Origin: Micrasema longulum
Lineage: Eukaryota > Arthropoda > Insecta > Trichoptera > Brachycentridae
Direction of reading: 5' to 3'
NCBI GenBank assembly: GCA_022494885.1
Contig: JAGVSM010003460.1
Span: 124,001-188,000, forward strand
Length of the DNA: 64,000 nt
Below the pieces are notes generated by a model. That model was given only the letters and a program-made list of their open reading frames with translations. It was not told the DNA's origin and did not search any database. The translations under genes were made by a program, and so were the position numbers. Within the stretch, counting starts at the first letter, position 1. Every line of letters starts with the position of its first letter. This document shows, piece by piece, positions 31,546 to 43,384 of the stretch.

Positions 31546-32164
31546 TTCTAAATTTTTTGAAATGGCTGTAAATTAGTTGAAGATTAGTGTTAGAAAAGTA
31601 CAAATTTTATATTAGTTTTATTCGTAGTACTGAAATGCAAATTAAAATAAAATAAATACACTTTTACACTGATATTCCTTTTCGATACAAATAGATCTAC
31701 TTCAAAATTATTCAAGGGTTTTTCACCAAATGTTTTATCTAAAAGTTTAATTAATAGGTTGTGGATAGGTGAAAAAAAACTACCTATTTCTTGATTTACG
31801 TATTGAACAAATAATTTGAAATAACATATTACATTAGATACTGAAGAAAATAGAAGAAAATATTGCACATAGTGTAACGAATACGTAAAAGCCATAAAAT
31901 AAATATGACGTGTCATCCTAAGGAAATGTACAAGATATGATAGATGTTCTAACATTGTCACTTCTGTTTTGAAATATTAATGTCATTATGGGTAAGCCGT
32001 ATGGAATTGTAAATGTTATTTCTTTGAAATAACACATTGGAGACAATGTTTTTTTTATCTCAGAATCTATAATTTAGTTTTAAATGTCTTTATTGCAATA
32101 ATCAGGAAACTCAGTAGTTTTTTTTAGTATTTTATTTGTTAATGGACTCTTATATTAAGTTAAT
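31546..32164. other. Unassigned region with a 123-codon frame
   Basis: The minus-strand frame 31590-31961 is long for this base composition and mainly hydrophobic (for example RHIYFMAFTYSLHYVQYFLL). No family or splice context supports a gene. Confidence 0.25.
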
Positions 32165-32540
32165 TTTTTTTTCAATTTATTGCATCGTATTATCAGCGCT
32201 GGGATTTTGAAAAGTTTTGTTTTTATTAAATAACTAGGCGTGTGAAATCAAAGATTCTTTTTGCCTTATTCTCATTCTATGGCAAACAAACCGGAAATCT
32301 TCCATAGCTCTTATATCAAAGGTTGATTAATATGAACCAGTGATGTCATTCAAAGTAGTTTCTTTTTTACTATTTTATTCGAACATTTTCAGGAAACTTT
32401 TCTTTACAATTTAATGCTACAATTTTTACCGCGCGCAAGAAAACATTTATTGTGTTCAATTTTCCCTTAGGACTGAAGTTCTTCACTATGACATGCACAT
32501 TTTTTTACGAGTCAGGGCGGAATGCATAATAAAAAAGCTC
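32165..32540 (+). repeat. Family A copy 2
   Basis: 'tcgtattatcagcgctgggattttgaaaagtttt', 'tttttaccgcgcgcaagaaaac', 'aggactgaagttctt' match 38605-38890 and the inverse of 36595-36735. Confidence 0.6.
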
Positions 32541-32589
32541 TTTGTGAAACTGAGAATATTGCTAACAATATCATTATTTTTATTTATTT

Positions 32590-32720
32590 ATCTAAACGTT
32601 AAAAACCTGTAAGGGTTTATTTTTTTATTACATATACATTTTATAAACACGTAAGGGCAGGTATATTGCCTTAAGGTAATTTCTTCTACCTACCCAAACC
32701 ATATGGGTTATATTTACATA
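32590..32720 (-). mobile_element. LINE 3' UTR fragment, antisense
   Basis: 'attgccttaaggtaatttcttctacctacccaaacc' resembles 18160-18190. No coding. Confidence 0.3.
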
Positions 32721-33224
32721 TAAGCTAAAGCTATGTTATGTCTCATAAGGTAAATATAGTCTTCGGTGGTTTTGTTATTATTTGTTTATTTTAATTATCC
32801 AACAAAAAATAAATACAAATTTATACAAAGTTACGAATTTGTCATTTTTATATAAGTTAATTAATTTAAAAATAAATTTGATGTTCCTTTTTTTATGTAG
32901 CCACTTTAGTTGCTCACAGGCACGTTCCTGAGAGTGACAGGCGTATTAATTTTTTAATACAAAAGTGTACTTTGACATTAATCAAAATGAAAATTAAGTT
33001 GAATATTTTAATTTTAAAAATTAATAAGAAAAAAAGAATTAAATTAAAATGACTTTCAATGCATATTATTATATCAAACTCTGACGTATGCGACCTATTT
33101 ATTAGCTTGCTGTTAGCTCCGTCTATCCGTTTATTGACTAAAATTTCGAGAGTTTTAAATAAAAACATCTCTATAATATTTTTTGTGTTATTTATTTTAT
33201 TTTTATAAAAATAGAGAATTAAAA
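32721..33224. other. No gene recognised
   Basis: An 84-codon minus frame (32914-33168) is Ile/Phe/Leu-rich and unassigned. Confidence 0.3.
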
Positions 33225-33550
33225 GGTTACAACACAGATGAAGAACTCTTAAGAGAGGGGAATATAGAAGATTAGGTATCCACAGAGCTTATGACCTGTC
33301 ATTGGCTGGTTTCAGTGGCCACTTTGCACATTGTGTTATATTCACCATTCTGCCTATATTTAAACATCTATATTGCTTCGATTCTTCCATCTGTTGATAT
33401 TTGTGAAGTTAAATTCTTCTATACTCCCTTCTCTTAAGAGTTCTTCATCTCTGTTGTAATATGTTAATATTAAAAGCTCTCTAGGGAGTTGAATTCAGTC
33501 CTTGTCTACAAAAATTTTGACAAATTCAAAACATAGTTAATGTTCAAATC
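33225..33550 (-). repeat. Foldback family C, both arms
   Basis: Left arm 'acagatgaagaactcttaagagaggggaatat', right arm 'cccttctcttaagagttcttcatctctgttg'. The centre 'ggccactttgcacattgtg' lies between them. Confidence 0.75.
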
Positions 33551-33609
33551 AATAAATATGAAATTGTTGTTCACATAAATATTTCATTATTTTTAAGATA
33601 AAAAAATCT

Positions 33610-33680
33610 AGATTAGCAGCCATTAAAGTGCAGTGCCCTATACACCACTGGGTGGGGATAAGGACATGATGATGAAAATT
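33610..33680 (+). mobile_element. SINE E 3' end
   Basis: 'aaagtgcagtgccctatacaccactgggtggggataagg'. Confidence 0.55.
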
Positions 33681-33734
33681 AGGATAAAGATAGGCAAGAA
33701 AAAACAAAAAAAAGAAAATGTACCAAGCGTTAGA

Positions 33735-33915
33735 ATGATCAATAACCTTATGTTAATGTCTTTTGTAGAAGAAGGGAATATGAAAGTCTAGGCATTTATA
33801 GAGCTAATGACCTGTCATTTGTTGGTTTGAGTAGCCACTTTACACACTGTGTAACATTTACTATTCTGACTATGTTTAAACATGCGCATGTCCTCAACTC
33901 TTCCATTTTTTGCCT
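33735..33915 (-). repeat. Foldback family C, one arm plus centre
   Basis: 'gaagggaatatgaaagtctaggcatttatagagcta' to 'ccattttttgcc'. Confidence 0.65.
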
Positions 33916-34299
33916 TTTGTTGAGTAGGTATGAGTGGTGGCAACTGTTGATTTGCAACCAGTAGTCTTCGGGTAAATCTGTTGGTTTTGGGTGCCGATGA
34001 CCGGCCTTGAGGGCAGAGAGTAGATACTAATGTTTCCCATCACTGTCGACATAAAGGGGTTTGAACCGGGTGATACATTTAATTATTTATTGTCTTGTCC
34101 CTACCATGTAGACGATGAAAGGGGGGTTACGAGCGACAATGTAAATATTTGTTCGTGCTTTTACTTACTGAATTTGGTTAGTAGAGGAAGAAAAAAAATC
34201 AATTAGTAATGAAAAAAAAATTGCTTACTTGTATGAGTGAATCCAAAGAAAGACGTTTCGTCTTTAAAACGGATTCGTATGTGGTGGATGCTTTCAATG
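33916..34299. other. No gene recognised
   Basis: Moderately GC-richer patch near 33940-34080 without recognisable coding. Confidence 0.3.
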
Positions 34300-34460
34300 T
34301 TGATAGGTCATAAGCCCTGTAAATGCCTAGAATTCCATATTCTTTTCTAAAAACTTCCTTTATCTCTGTTGCATAAAATTTGGATCTAAATAACTCCCTA
34401 GGGAAGAAATTCAGTCTATCTAAAAACGTGTGTACACACTCAAAACATTGTTGACTAGAC
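34300..34460 (+). repeat. Foldback family C arm
   Basis: 'aggtcataagccctgtaaatgcctagaattccatattc' to 'catctac.aaaaacgtgtgtacacactcaaaacattgttga'. Confidence 0.6.
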
Positions 34461-34728
34461 TTTCTGGTATAAGAAGTATAAATATCGGAAAACTATTTTC
34501 AGGCGTTGCCTAGTAGGTGAATTGGTTCAACCGGACACATTTTCCCCATACGATAAAGGTTTCAGCTATTTTATATGTCGAAAGTCAACAGATGGATGAG
34601 TTGAGGAAATGTGGATAACAATGGTAGAATGGTAACTATTTCAGTGTCTATTTGGTGACTTCAACCAGCCAATGACAGATCATAAACCTTCTAAATGCCT
34701 AGACTTACATATCACCTTCTCAAAAATG

Positions 34729-35250
34729 TTTTTTTTTTTTTTTTTTTATTTTCTTTTATTCAGGAAACATACAGTACAGTTACAAAGTTTGATATTTTAC
34801 ACAATTGGACTTAATTCTAATGGACCAGTGAAGTTTCCATATTAAAAAGCAATTAAATCTAATGTTAATTATGAAAGTATAAAAGAGAAGGAAAAAGAAA
34901 ACATAAATGAAAGTTGTTTGAAAATTTAAATTTAAGTGAAAAAAATATATTTTAAGGTTTGTAGTTTGTAGTGAGTATTTACAAATGGAAATAATATTAA
35001 AAATGGAGAAAACTTGTAAGAGTAATTAAGAATTAAGAATGGAAATAAAGAATGAAAAACATACTCAGATGTAAAAATAAAATAAAATAGTAATAACATT
35101 TTTTTTTAAAAAAGGAAAACATAAACACATATTTATTTTAAGGGATTCAAAGAAACGATGAGAAGAATCTTTAAGTGAAATATAAGACAATAAATTTAAA
35201 TTTAGGTCAATTTAAAAAACATCTTCAAAATTGTTTTATTTCTCTATTGT
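34729..35250 (-). mobile_element. LINE 3' UTR, antisense, with poly(A)
   Basis: Poly(T) at 34728-34747 followed by 'attttcttttattcaggaaacatacagtac', the start of a LINE 3' end read backwards. No coding was identified. Confidence 0.4.
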
Positions 35251-35259
35251 AAGAAACTT

Positions 35260-36009
35260 AGATCTACTCTCAAGAAAACAGCTCCTGATTTTGCCAGATT
35301 TGATTTAAGTTTTGCCAAAAAGAAAATAAGAAGCAGAACTTTTAAGCTCTGGAATGACCGGTATATAAGTGAAACTACTTGACAGGTAGCTAAAATATTT
35401 TTGCCAACAATCTTTCATGCCTTTGATTTCAGGAAAACGCAGCAAGTTGGCTACGAATTGACTCAAATCCTCATCGGCCACGGAGGTTTTATGCGCTATC
35501 TTCACCGTTTTAAGCTCGTAAAAATCAATAGCTGTCCATGCGATAACGAGACACTCCAAGATGTCCCTCATTTGTTGATGCATTGTCCCATTTTCAGCTA
35601 AGAGCGAATGCAGCTAGAGGCGCGATTAAGAAGTCTGAATGAAAACCTAGAAAATACCGTAACAGTTATAAGTCATAAGGACTTATTGCATGGGGTAATA
35701 TCATACTTGGTAAAAATTGTAAAGGTAATTGTTGAAATAAATCAAAATAGGACACAAATGCCAAACACTCTCAAAGTGGAACGAAAAGACTATTGATGTC
35801 CTATCAATAGTTTGGTTTCACCTGAGGTTTTCTGTGATTTTGTTTTCTTAAAGCAAATGCGGAGAAATTCCGAAGAAGGCCACAGCCTATTTTCTTACCA
35901 GTTCTTCACACTAAAGTCAGAGTAATTAGAAGAAACATACATTTTGCATTTCATAAAAGCCTTGTACATGTTAGCAAGGCAAAAAATATGCAACTTTAAT
36001 GTAAAAAAA
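35260..36009 (+). pseudogene. R1/Jockey-type LINE C-terminus
   Basis: The plus-strand frame contains ELTQILIGHGGFMRYLHRFK and then CPCDNETLQDVPHLLMHCPI (about 35535-35595). This matches the 'LTQxLTGHGxFxxYLxRF...CxCG...HxLxxCP' zinc-knuckle-like C-terminus of R1/I/Jockey-group LINEs. One stop follows IFS (TAA, 35599-35601) and the frame then reads ERMQLEARLRSLNENLEN. An A-run at 36003-36009 marks the 3' end. Upstream reverse transcriptase is missing. Whether the antisense UTR to its left belongs to the same insertion (rearranged) or to another LINE is open. Confidence 0.65.
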
Positions 36010-36100
36010 CTAGTTTAATCTTAATAGCTCCTTGGGGATAAAATCATGTCTATCTACAAACATTTGAACATACTGAAAACATTGTTGACTTTGTTAATAT

Positions 36101-36594
36101 GTTAGTTACTGTTGGTGAAACGAGTAAACATAAAAAAATCGTTTACGTTGGTAGGTACATAAGAATGATTGTCATGAAAACTGATTGTTACGTATACATA
36201 AAGATGGGATTTTTAATGAATTGAATGGACTGTACATACAATGTATTTTTATATGTATCAACACACGTATATGGTGTCTAGTTGTAACGCTAACCTCACT
36301 TATTTTGACCTGCGTATCTCATCTCACCCCAGTCAATAGTTGCGCGCGCACATGCCACCCCCCTTCTCTCGTGTGGAATAACTTTATCCCCTCACCAACC
36401 CCTACCTCTGTCCGCCCTGTAACCTGTTGACACCGGAGAGCTGAACCTATACAGGTGAGCTGGGAGCTTTCAGAGAAGGTATTAAATGCGTTCAATAGAT
36501 TAAACACATTGTACAGAAACCGTTTCATAATAAAATAGTAAAATATAAACACAAGTTCATTTGGTGCAGTTGCAACAAAATTGGTTTCATTAAC
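36101..36594. other. GC-richer patch, nature unknown
   Basis: 36300-36465 is CpG- and pyrimidine-rich ('gttgcgcgcgcacatgccacc') and contains CTATACAG followed by GTGAGC at about 36445-36457, which could be a splice donor. The short frames on either strand match nothing. This could be an exon, promoter or GC-rich TE end. Confidence 0.2.
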
Positions 36595-36735
36595 TTAAAA
36601 ATTATCTGCATGTGTTTAATGAGGAACTTCACCTCGACGGAAAATTGAATACAAAAAATATTGTCTTACGCGCGGTAAAAATTACAGCATTAAATAATAC
36701 AGCAAAGTTTTTTGAAAATACACGTTTTTTTTTTT
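36595..36735 (-). repeat. Family A copy, inverted
   Basis: The reverse complement reads 'gctgtaatttttaccgcgcgtaagacaatatt' and 'gtcgaggtgaagttcctcat', as in 32400-32490. Confidence 0.6.
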
Positions 36736-36889
36736 AATAAGAACGAAATAGTCTCTAATAAATATACAACAAAACATATTGAGCTAATAAGTCAAGTATT
36801 TTTATCATGTTGTTCTTTTAAAGATAGGAATTGTGAAGTGAGATGGGAAAACTAGACAGGAGTGGACTAAAGGAAATATAGTTTATTTA

Positions 36890-37385
36890 GCTATTTATTA
36901 TTATTTTTTACTGTTTTGATTTTATTTTTATTTCTTTAGGAAAAACAACAGAATACAAAATATAAAAATTGTACATACTTGCAGTTAAAGTTTTTCACAA
37001 ATATAATGAGAGAACATGTTACACAGTAAAGAGAAAAATAATATATTATGTACGACATGAGAAAAAAAAAGAGCTTGAGAGAAGGTTAAGGGATGAGGAA
37101 ATATAGTGGAGGAGAGGGATTTTCATAATATATTTGACCAACTCAAAGTTTCGATATCATAATAAAATGAACATATTTAAAGGAACATAAACTTATTACA
37201 CACTGACAAATGTTTCATTTTACAGTGATTCAAAAAGTTTTTTTTTTAAGTCACAAAATTTTGAGTGAAAAATATCTAAATGGGGACAAAGTAAATTAAA
37301 TTTGGAGAAGCTACGATAAATAAACGAGTTTTGAACATAATTTTTTTTTTGGCAATGAATTATAAAAAAAATTAACTTGTCGTTT
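36890..37385 (-). mobile_element. Possible LINE 3' UTR, antisense
   Basis: 'ttctttaggaaaaacaacagaatacaaaatat' resembles the starts of the antisense LINE tails at 13147 and 29645. Otherwise AT-rich. The 67-codon frame at 37394-37597 just beyond it is unassigned. Confidence 0.3.
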
Positions 37386-37794
37386 TGACGTAATTGACTG
37401 AAATACGCTCCAAGAGATATGGACTATCGATAAAATTGTTTAATAATGAATCACTTTTAGCATTTCAAAGATTTCCCAGCTGTCAAACTTTATTATTTTA
37501 TTTTGACCAAGAAGAACCAGAGTCCACTGTCTTTATTGAAACTAGAATTAATTTCTATCAGATGGTTTCCAAATTTAGAAAAACAATTGTTATTTAGGCA
37601 CCTTAAGTGTTGTTTTATTCTACGAGTAATATTAAAGTTTCTTTAGAGTGAAACCGGTTGGTAGAAAATAAAATAAAGGGTTAAAAACAAAGTGGTTTTA
37701 TATTTATTTATTATAACAAATAACCACAAAGTTAGTGCTTCAAATTGAAATATTTTGGAAATATTGCTTTTTTCCTTTTTTTAAATTTTATAAT

Positions 37795-38178
37795 GAACCT
37801 GTTTTGGACACGTGCTGCGCATGCCGCAGGAGAACCTAAATCCAAGTTTCCTCTTTTTTAAACCTGCGGGCTCACGCCATCCTGGAAGGCTGATGACAAT
37901 TTTTTTACTTTATTCGGCGGAACTAAGGGGCGCTGAATTAACGTGGAAAAATGCGAGAATATTGGCTGGAGATAGGGCAACTGATGATGTCCACATGCTC
38001 CACTTAGGCGTGGATGTGGAATAGAAGAAAACGATCTAAATAAATACTGTTGAGGAGTGGACGAGGTGTAAAAAATATCTCGTCCTAGGAAGAGGAAAAT
38101 TTAGTAGGTGGACTGTATTGTTGGGGAAGGAAAGTTGCGCAACTCCACTAACCTGCTGATGATGAGGATGAAGGATGC
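37795..38178 (+). pseudogene. RTE-like LINE C-terminal relic (family J)
   Basis: The plus frame reads VLRMPQENLNPSFLFFKPAG, then SRHPGRLM, and WKNARILAGDRATDDVHML. The 3' end 'gctgatgatgaggatgaagg' fits the short GAT-type tail of RTE elements. It is the best frame of the three family J copies, and 5' truncated. Confidence 0.6.
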
Positions 38179-38604
38179 GGACACAGCTCACTTGAGGAAA
38201 GATTAGTTGAGGACTTCACTCGGTTGATGTTAAATTGTGTACTGATAATATAAAGTTTATTCCGGCACTCACACGTATAATTATTGTTACATGGAATACA
38301 TTAGGAAATAAGAAGGACGGGTAGGTAGATATAGATTAGGTTGAGAATTGCTCCGAACAAATACATTTGATAATATTAATACAGTATTATTATTATTATT
38401 TATTTTCTTCACTCAAATTATTTAGTTTACAATGAATAGTTGCATAAATCATCTAGGTATTTTTATTCAAAAGAAAATACAGACAAGACAGATTTTTTAC
38501 AATTCACGCAGATTTTTTTCCAAATTAAAATCTATGATCAAGAAATTCAGCGGTTTAAACAAAATATTTGTTAAAAGACTATCCAAATAACCTGAACGAA
38601 TTAA
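38179..38604. other. No gene recognised
   Basis: AT-rich with a short ATT microsatellite at 38388-38402. Confidence 0.35.
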
Positions 38605-38890
38605 ATACATATTTTTATGTATCGTATTATCAGCGCAATGATTTTTTAAAAGTTTTGTGATTTTGAAATTACTTCGCCCGTGTCGTCGCGAATTCTCTAC
38701 GGTGAGTTGTCCCGATTGGTGAAGAAGTTTATTTTTTCATTCATTTTTAAGAAACCTCGCTTTGAAATAAATTCACAATACTCTGATTTTTACTGCGAGT
38801 AAGAAAACATATTTTATATCTAATTTCCTGTTGCCCTGAGCTTCCTCATTCCATTTGTAGACGGAAATGTTCCTTCCTAGACTTAAAAAT
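38605..38890 (+). repeat. Family A copy 3
   Basis: 'tttttatgtatcgtattatcagcgcaatgattttttaaaagtttt' and 'tttttactgcgagtaagaaaac'. Confidence 0.6.
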
Positions 38891-39079
38891 AATGAAGTGC
38901 ATTGCAACGAACTGAACTAATTAAGGCTACCGTTTTCCTGTGTCTGGAATATTAATCAGAACCTTTCAAAGCAAAACGGAGCAGATTTTTCTACAGTGGA
39001 AACCTTATACAAAAAGTCAACATAGAAAATACTCGTATCACAATAATTTATTTTGTGTAACAGAAATATCTTTTCATTT

Positions 39080-39195
39080 TATCATCATTCCTTTTCCGCA
39101 CCGAATGGTGTATAGGGCACTGCACTGGTACACCAATCGCAGCGTATCTTGATCATTTTTTGTTACATGAAGGTAAGATGATCAGTCTTAAACTT
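39080..39195 (-). mobile_element. SINE E 3' part
   Basis: 'ggtgtatagggcactgcactggtacaccaatcgcagcgtatcttgatca' is the reverse complement of the family E body. Confidence 0.75.
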
Positions 39196-40476
39196 AAATA
39201 AATCAATTTTACGAAATATCTATTTTTATATCTATTAATAACTATTTTTAATTTGTTAGTAAAAATTATAAGGAAAATTTCATTTTAATTTATTATAGAA
39301 AAGTGATACTTAAATCAACAAGCACGCCATTGTTCTTAGACTTTGCAATAATAATGATTGGGCTCATTCAAGTAATCAATAAAAATCAATGACCACTCTT
39401 CCCATTTAAAAGATAAACAATTGCGATTTTTCCAGAGTACCCCAGCATTGTACATGAGATTGAATACTACTAACTACAGGAGTCCTAAACCCCTTTTTCT
39501 TTTAAATCCACTATTGGAATAATTAATGAGCGCTTTCATTACTATCGCGACATTAAATTGAATGAAAAATGATTTGTTTTTAATATTGTTTATTCCCCTC
39601 GTGCCACTGCGGATATCCTAATAAATCTTCTAAACACATCCTGTGATTATGACCCTTTCCTTTTCTGTAAGAAGACCTTATGAAGCTTCTTGTTACTATT
39701 CGTGGCCCTGATATAGGTCCTGTCAGGTATACAGCTCGGCTGGCAACCAAAACGAATTTCGAAGGTTTTAAAAGTTTTGTGATAATTTCGGCGAATTGAT
39801 CTTGTCCAATCAATTTAATCCCATTGAGTGAAGAATTCACTTCCATCTTTTCTTCAATCCAATGAAGAATATATAACCTACTTTTGCATGACCTTAGTTC
39901 AGCACAAAGATTCCAGGGCTACCAGTTGACAGAGATATTTTTTAGATCGGCAACCAGCATTTTTTTCTTGTATGTGAGCACACATCCGTTGTTTAGTTTT
40001 GAGATATTTCAGTTGCCTACTATAATCAGACTTATTACTCAAATAATTTTGAATTTTTTACCTTTACTGTTAGCACAAATACTCAAAATTTTATAATGAG
40101 GATTCCAGTCTCGAAGACGTCGCAAAAGCGATAAAACCGGTCACTCATTATTCCAAAATTCGTGGATTTTAGGTCCATCAATATTTTTGGGATTTTAACA
40201 AATGTATGAGCCATAAAAACACAATACCACACTATTGCGTTGGCAAGGAGGTCCATAACTTTTTGCTAGAATCGTAGAAAAGCGAAGTGTTGTCAAGTTG
40301 CGGAAGGTGTTGACCTCGCTCTTTCATGACATTGGTCGTAAGGAGTCAGAAAGATTGATGCATGCCGCGGATTGGAGATGCTTACTTGATGTTAAAAATA
40401 CAATATTCTTTTATTTTTAATTTTTAAAAATATGTATGCAAATGGCAATCATGAAGATTCGCATCACATTTAAAAA
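39196..40476. other. Unassigned region with one coding-like frame
   Basis: A minus-strand frame at 39580-39846 (88 codons, including GPRIVTRSFIRSSYRKGKGH) has balanced composition and may be a TE or exon remnant. I do not recognise it. 40250-40390 is also GC-richer than average. No splice-supported gene model could be built. Confidence 0.3.
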
Positions 40477-40499
40477 ATGTTTTATGAATTTATGTATGT

Positions 40500-40660
40500 G
40501 TATTGGCATGGGTGTATGAACATGTGTGTGTATGTATGTATGTATGTATGTATATATGTGTGTATATGTATATGTGTATATATATGTGTATATATTTATA
40601 TATACATGTATATGTGTTTGTGTGTATGTGTGTATGTATATTGTATATGTATCAAAATGT
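40500..40660. repeat. TATG/TG microsatellite
   Basis: (TATG)n and (TG)n with TA runs. The overlapping 118- and 61-codon frames (Cys/Val/Tyr/Met repeats) are its translation, not genes. Confidence 0.9.
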
Positions 40661-40689
40661 GTATACGAGTAAGTTTATATTTTGTTAGT

Positions 40690-40925
40690 ATCCTTATCCG
40701 CGCCCAGTGCTGCATATATTACAACATTAGTATTTTGATTGCAAGGTATTTGAATATTTTTTGCTACGTTGAAGGTAAGGTTATATTTATCATAATAAGT
40801 CACATATTTCAGATACCGGTCCGGGGACAATGAAATATTGCAGAGTATTGGAAAACACCCTTTGAACCAAAACGAGTATTTAACGTCATATGTCAGAAAT
40901 CAAACCCAGGTATCTGAATTCGTTA
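40690..40925 (-). mobile_element. SINE E copy, diverged
   Basis: 'ttgctacgttgaaggtaagg', 'ataccggtccggggacaatgaaatattgcag', 'cagaaatcaaacccagg' (B box side). Confidence 0.6.
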
Positions 40926-40975
40926 ATTACTTAACTCTTCTTCTTTTTGTGCCCTATCAAATCAAATTAAAAAAA

Positions 40976-41150
40976 AGAGTCAGGTTGTGGTCCTGTGGCT
41001 AGTGTCTCGGACTCACAGATCAAAGGTCGGTGGTTTGAATCCCACTCTACCCCAACTTGATTCCCATTTTCTAAGAGTGAGTTATTTACAACTTGTTGAA
41101 AATTGCCATCAAAATTCAATATTTGGTTTAATCATAAAAACGCAAATATG
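40976..41150 (+). mobile_element. SINE D copy
   Basis: Complete head to tail: 'caggttgtggtcctgtggctagtgtctcggactcacagatcaaagg', B box GGTTTGAATCCC, end 'aatcataaaaacgcaaata'. Confidence 0.85.
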
Positions 41151-41499
41151 TGTTATGAATTTAGAAATTTTACCTTTAGCAATTCAGTCATTGTGACCAC
41201 AGATAATTTGAAGTTAAAATAGTCCCGTTCCGAATAGATAAATCTTGAATAATTACGTTTGCCTCAATTTTAAAATTATATACACTTATAAAATGTTTCG
41301 ACGTTATTATTTTTTTTTTTAAATATTGATTGTCTTAAAGTTTTAATTTTAAAAATTTATTTAACCTTTTAAAAAATACTATTTGCACATTGCCTGGCCA
41401 TATTGTTAAGACCAAATTCTACCAATCAAGCTATAAAATAAAAGGTGTTTTTTTTTTTAATAAAAAAAATGTTGAAAAATAGCGTCTTCTTAATCAAAC
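41151..41499. other. No gene recognised
   Basis: AT-rich, nothing identified. Confidence 0.35.
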
Positions 41500-41920
41500 T
41501 TATTTTATTTATGTCTCTTAAAATGAAAATCTAACTTACAATATGCGTTTATAAAAAATAATGATATTGATACAAGTTTTATATACGAAAAAAGAAATAA
41601 AATAAGAGGAGAAGAGAAATAAACCTTTTTTTCAGAACATCTTTGATAGTGGTTTGAAGATTATTCCACAATCAAGGCGCCTGTACAGTTTATGAATTTA
41701 TAAAGACCAAAAAAATGTGACTTTGAGGTAAACTATGATCTGAAAAGTGTTGATTTTTTTACGAAGGTATAGTGAAACGTTAGGACTATGGAGTCCAATG
41801 AACAGAAATAAAGTGTGACAATCTATCCTCTGTTGAATTTTGAGCCGACGATAATCAGAAATGTGGTAATATTTTAGTATGTACCTATTTATGTTTAAAT
41901 TACAAAAAAAATAGACACTT
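41500..41920 (-). mobile_element. Possible LINE tail, antisense
   Basis: A low-complexity A-rich stretch is followed by 'gaagattattccacaatcaaggcgcctgtac', laid out like the antisense C-terminal/3' regions of other LINEs here. No clear frame. Confidence 0.25.
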
Positions 41921-42474
41921 AAATAGGAGAAACTAGCTGAAGTTAGTATTTTCTGATTTATTCAATTATTTTTTTAAGGCAACATAAAAAAAACCTCGTT
42001 TGTCAGTATCGATCTTTTAGTCACTTAACCTTTAACTTAGAACGGCTTCTAAACAAATAAATAAGGGATTTTCGATGGTTGGAGTTGGGAAGGATTAGGG
42101 GTGCCAATTATACCCTGTCCAGGGGTTAGAGTGCGGATATCTCGGACAAATGATACCTTTTGGGGGCTGAATTATTGGGCATGGCAGGAAATGATTAGTG
42201 ATGTCAGACTTACCCGAGGGTTCTTAATTGATACGAATAAATAATCCATTAATATTACATTTACGAGTATTTGATAACATAACTTTAGTCATTTTACCAA
42301 CCTCGACATAGAATCGTGGACCCATTGTAGTGTTTTGGTATCTATATCAGATGTCGGATGTTCAATTTTTGCACTTTAACATATTTTAGAAATTCGATGT
42401 ACTATTTTTTTTTAAATACATCCAAATGCTACTATATAAGATAACTAATTGAATAAGCCTTAATTTAATTTCAC
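41921..42474. other. No gene recognised
   Basis: A GC-richer patch at 42075-42235 has no recognisable coding. Confidence 0.3.
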
Positions 42475-43050
42475 CTTAATATGGAAAAAAAGATGCAGAA
42501 CATTTAAGAGAATGTAATATAAGTCTAGGTATTTACAGAGTTTATAACCTGTCGTTTTCTCTTTTAAGTGGCCACTTTAAACACAGTTAATCATTTACCA
42601 TTGTGCCAATGTTTAAACATCCATATCCCTTCAATTCTTTCATCTGTTGATCTTTGTGAAGTCAAAGAACTAAAATCTTTATTAATGCGGATGAGATTAA
42701 CTTGACTGAATTACTTTTCCTACTTACTAGGCATTCAGTCTCAATTCAGTCAGATGAATCTCACCGGTACTAATAAAGGTTTCAGCTCTTTAACTTCGTA
42801 AAGATCAACAGATGAAAGAATTGAAGGAATATTTGTGTTCACATTTAGTTAGAATAGCTAATATTACACAACGCGTCAAGTGGCTACTTAAACCAGCAAA
42901 TAACTGGTTATAAGCCCTGTAAATGCTTAGACTTCTATATTCTCTTTACTAAAATGTTCTTCATCTCCGGTGTAATAGATTAATATAAATAACTATTTGA
43001 GGGCTTGAATCCAGTCCTTTGAACAAACTCAAAACATTACTTATTTTACC
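42475..43050. repeat. Two family C copies, head to head
   Basis: A minus-oriented copy (42475-42737: 'cagaacatttaagagaatgtaat...cttactaggca') abuts a plus-oriented copy (42738-43050: 'gatgaatctcaccggtactaataaaggtttcagctctttaac...gaacaaactcaaaacatta'). Together they form an imperfect ~570-bp palindrome. Confidence 0.65.
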
Positions 43051-43194
43051 CTGATTTTTTAATAAAATTAATTTAATATCATCTGTTAGGTCCTGAAAGA
43101 AAAATACTCTCACTCTGCTTTGTACTGCAGTCGATAGTACTTTTTTATAGTAACTGAAAATAAAAACAGTATTGATTTAAACTTCTCAAATCAA

Positions 43195-43320
43195 TATATA
43201 AGGTCGGCCTATAGAGTAGGGGTTAGCGCATTAGATTACCATGCAAGAGGTCTCGGGTTTGATTCCCGACATGGTTGACATGAAATATTTATTTTAAAAA
43301 AGTATTTTGACTGTCGATTA
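43195..43320 (+). mobile_element. SINE E head
   Basis: 'aggtcggcctatagagtaggggttagcgcattag' and B box 'cgggtttgattcccg', then 'acatggttgacatgaaatattt'. The pairing CGGG/CCCG flanks the B-box loop as in a T arm. The body is missing. Confidence 0.7.
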
Positions 43321-43384
43321 TTTATTTGATGTAGAGAAGAAGAAGGTAGGAAAGTAGAGTTGGAACTATACCAGTGCCTCGATT

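Larger units (their letters stand above)
34495..36100 (+). repeat. Foldback family C copy split by LINE DNA
   Basis: 34495-34734 runs from 'caggcgttgcctagtaggtga' through the centre to 'caccttctcaaaaatg'. The missing arm end ('taatagctccttggggataaaatc...acattgttgact') is at 36010-36090. About 1.27 kb of LINE sequence separates the halves. Confidence 0.6.

Noticed and set aside
40477..40833. 118-codon Cys/Val/Tyr-rich frame resembling a membrane peptide
   Set aside because: It is the translation of a TATG/TG microsatellite running into an antisense SINE.
43195..43275. tRNA-like sequence with a good T-arm
   Set aside because: Downstream it continues into the family E SINE body start; the acceptor stem does not close.
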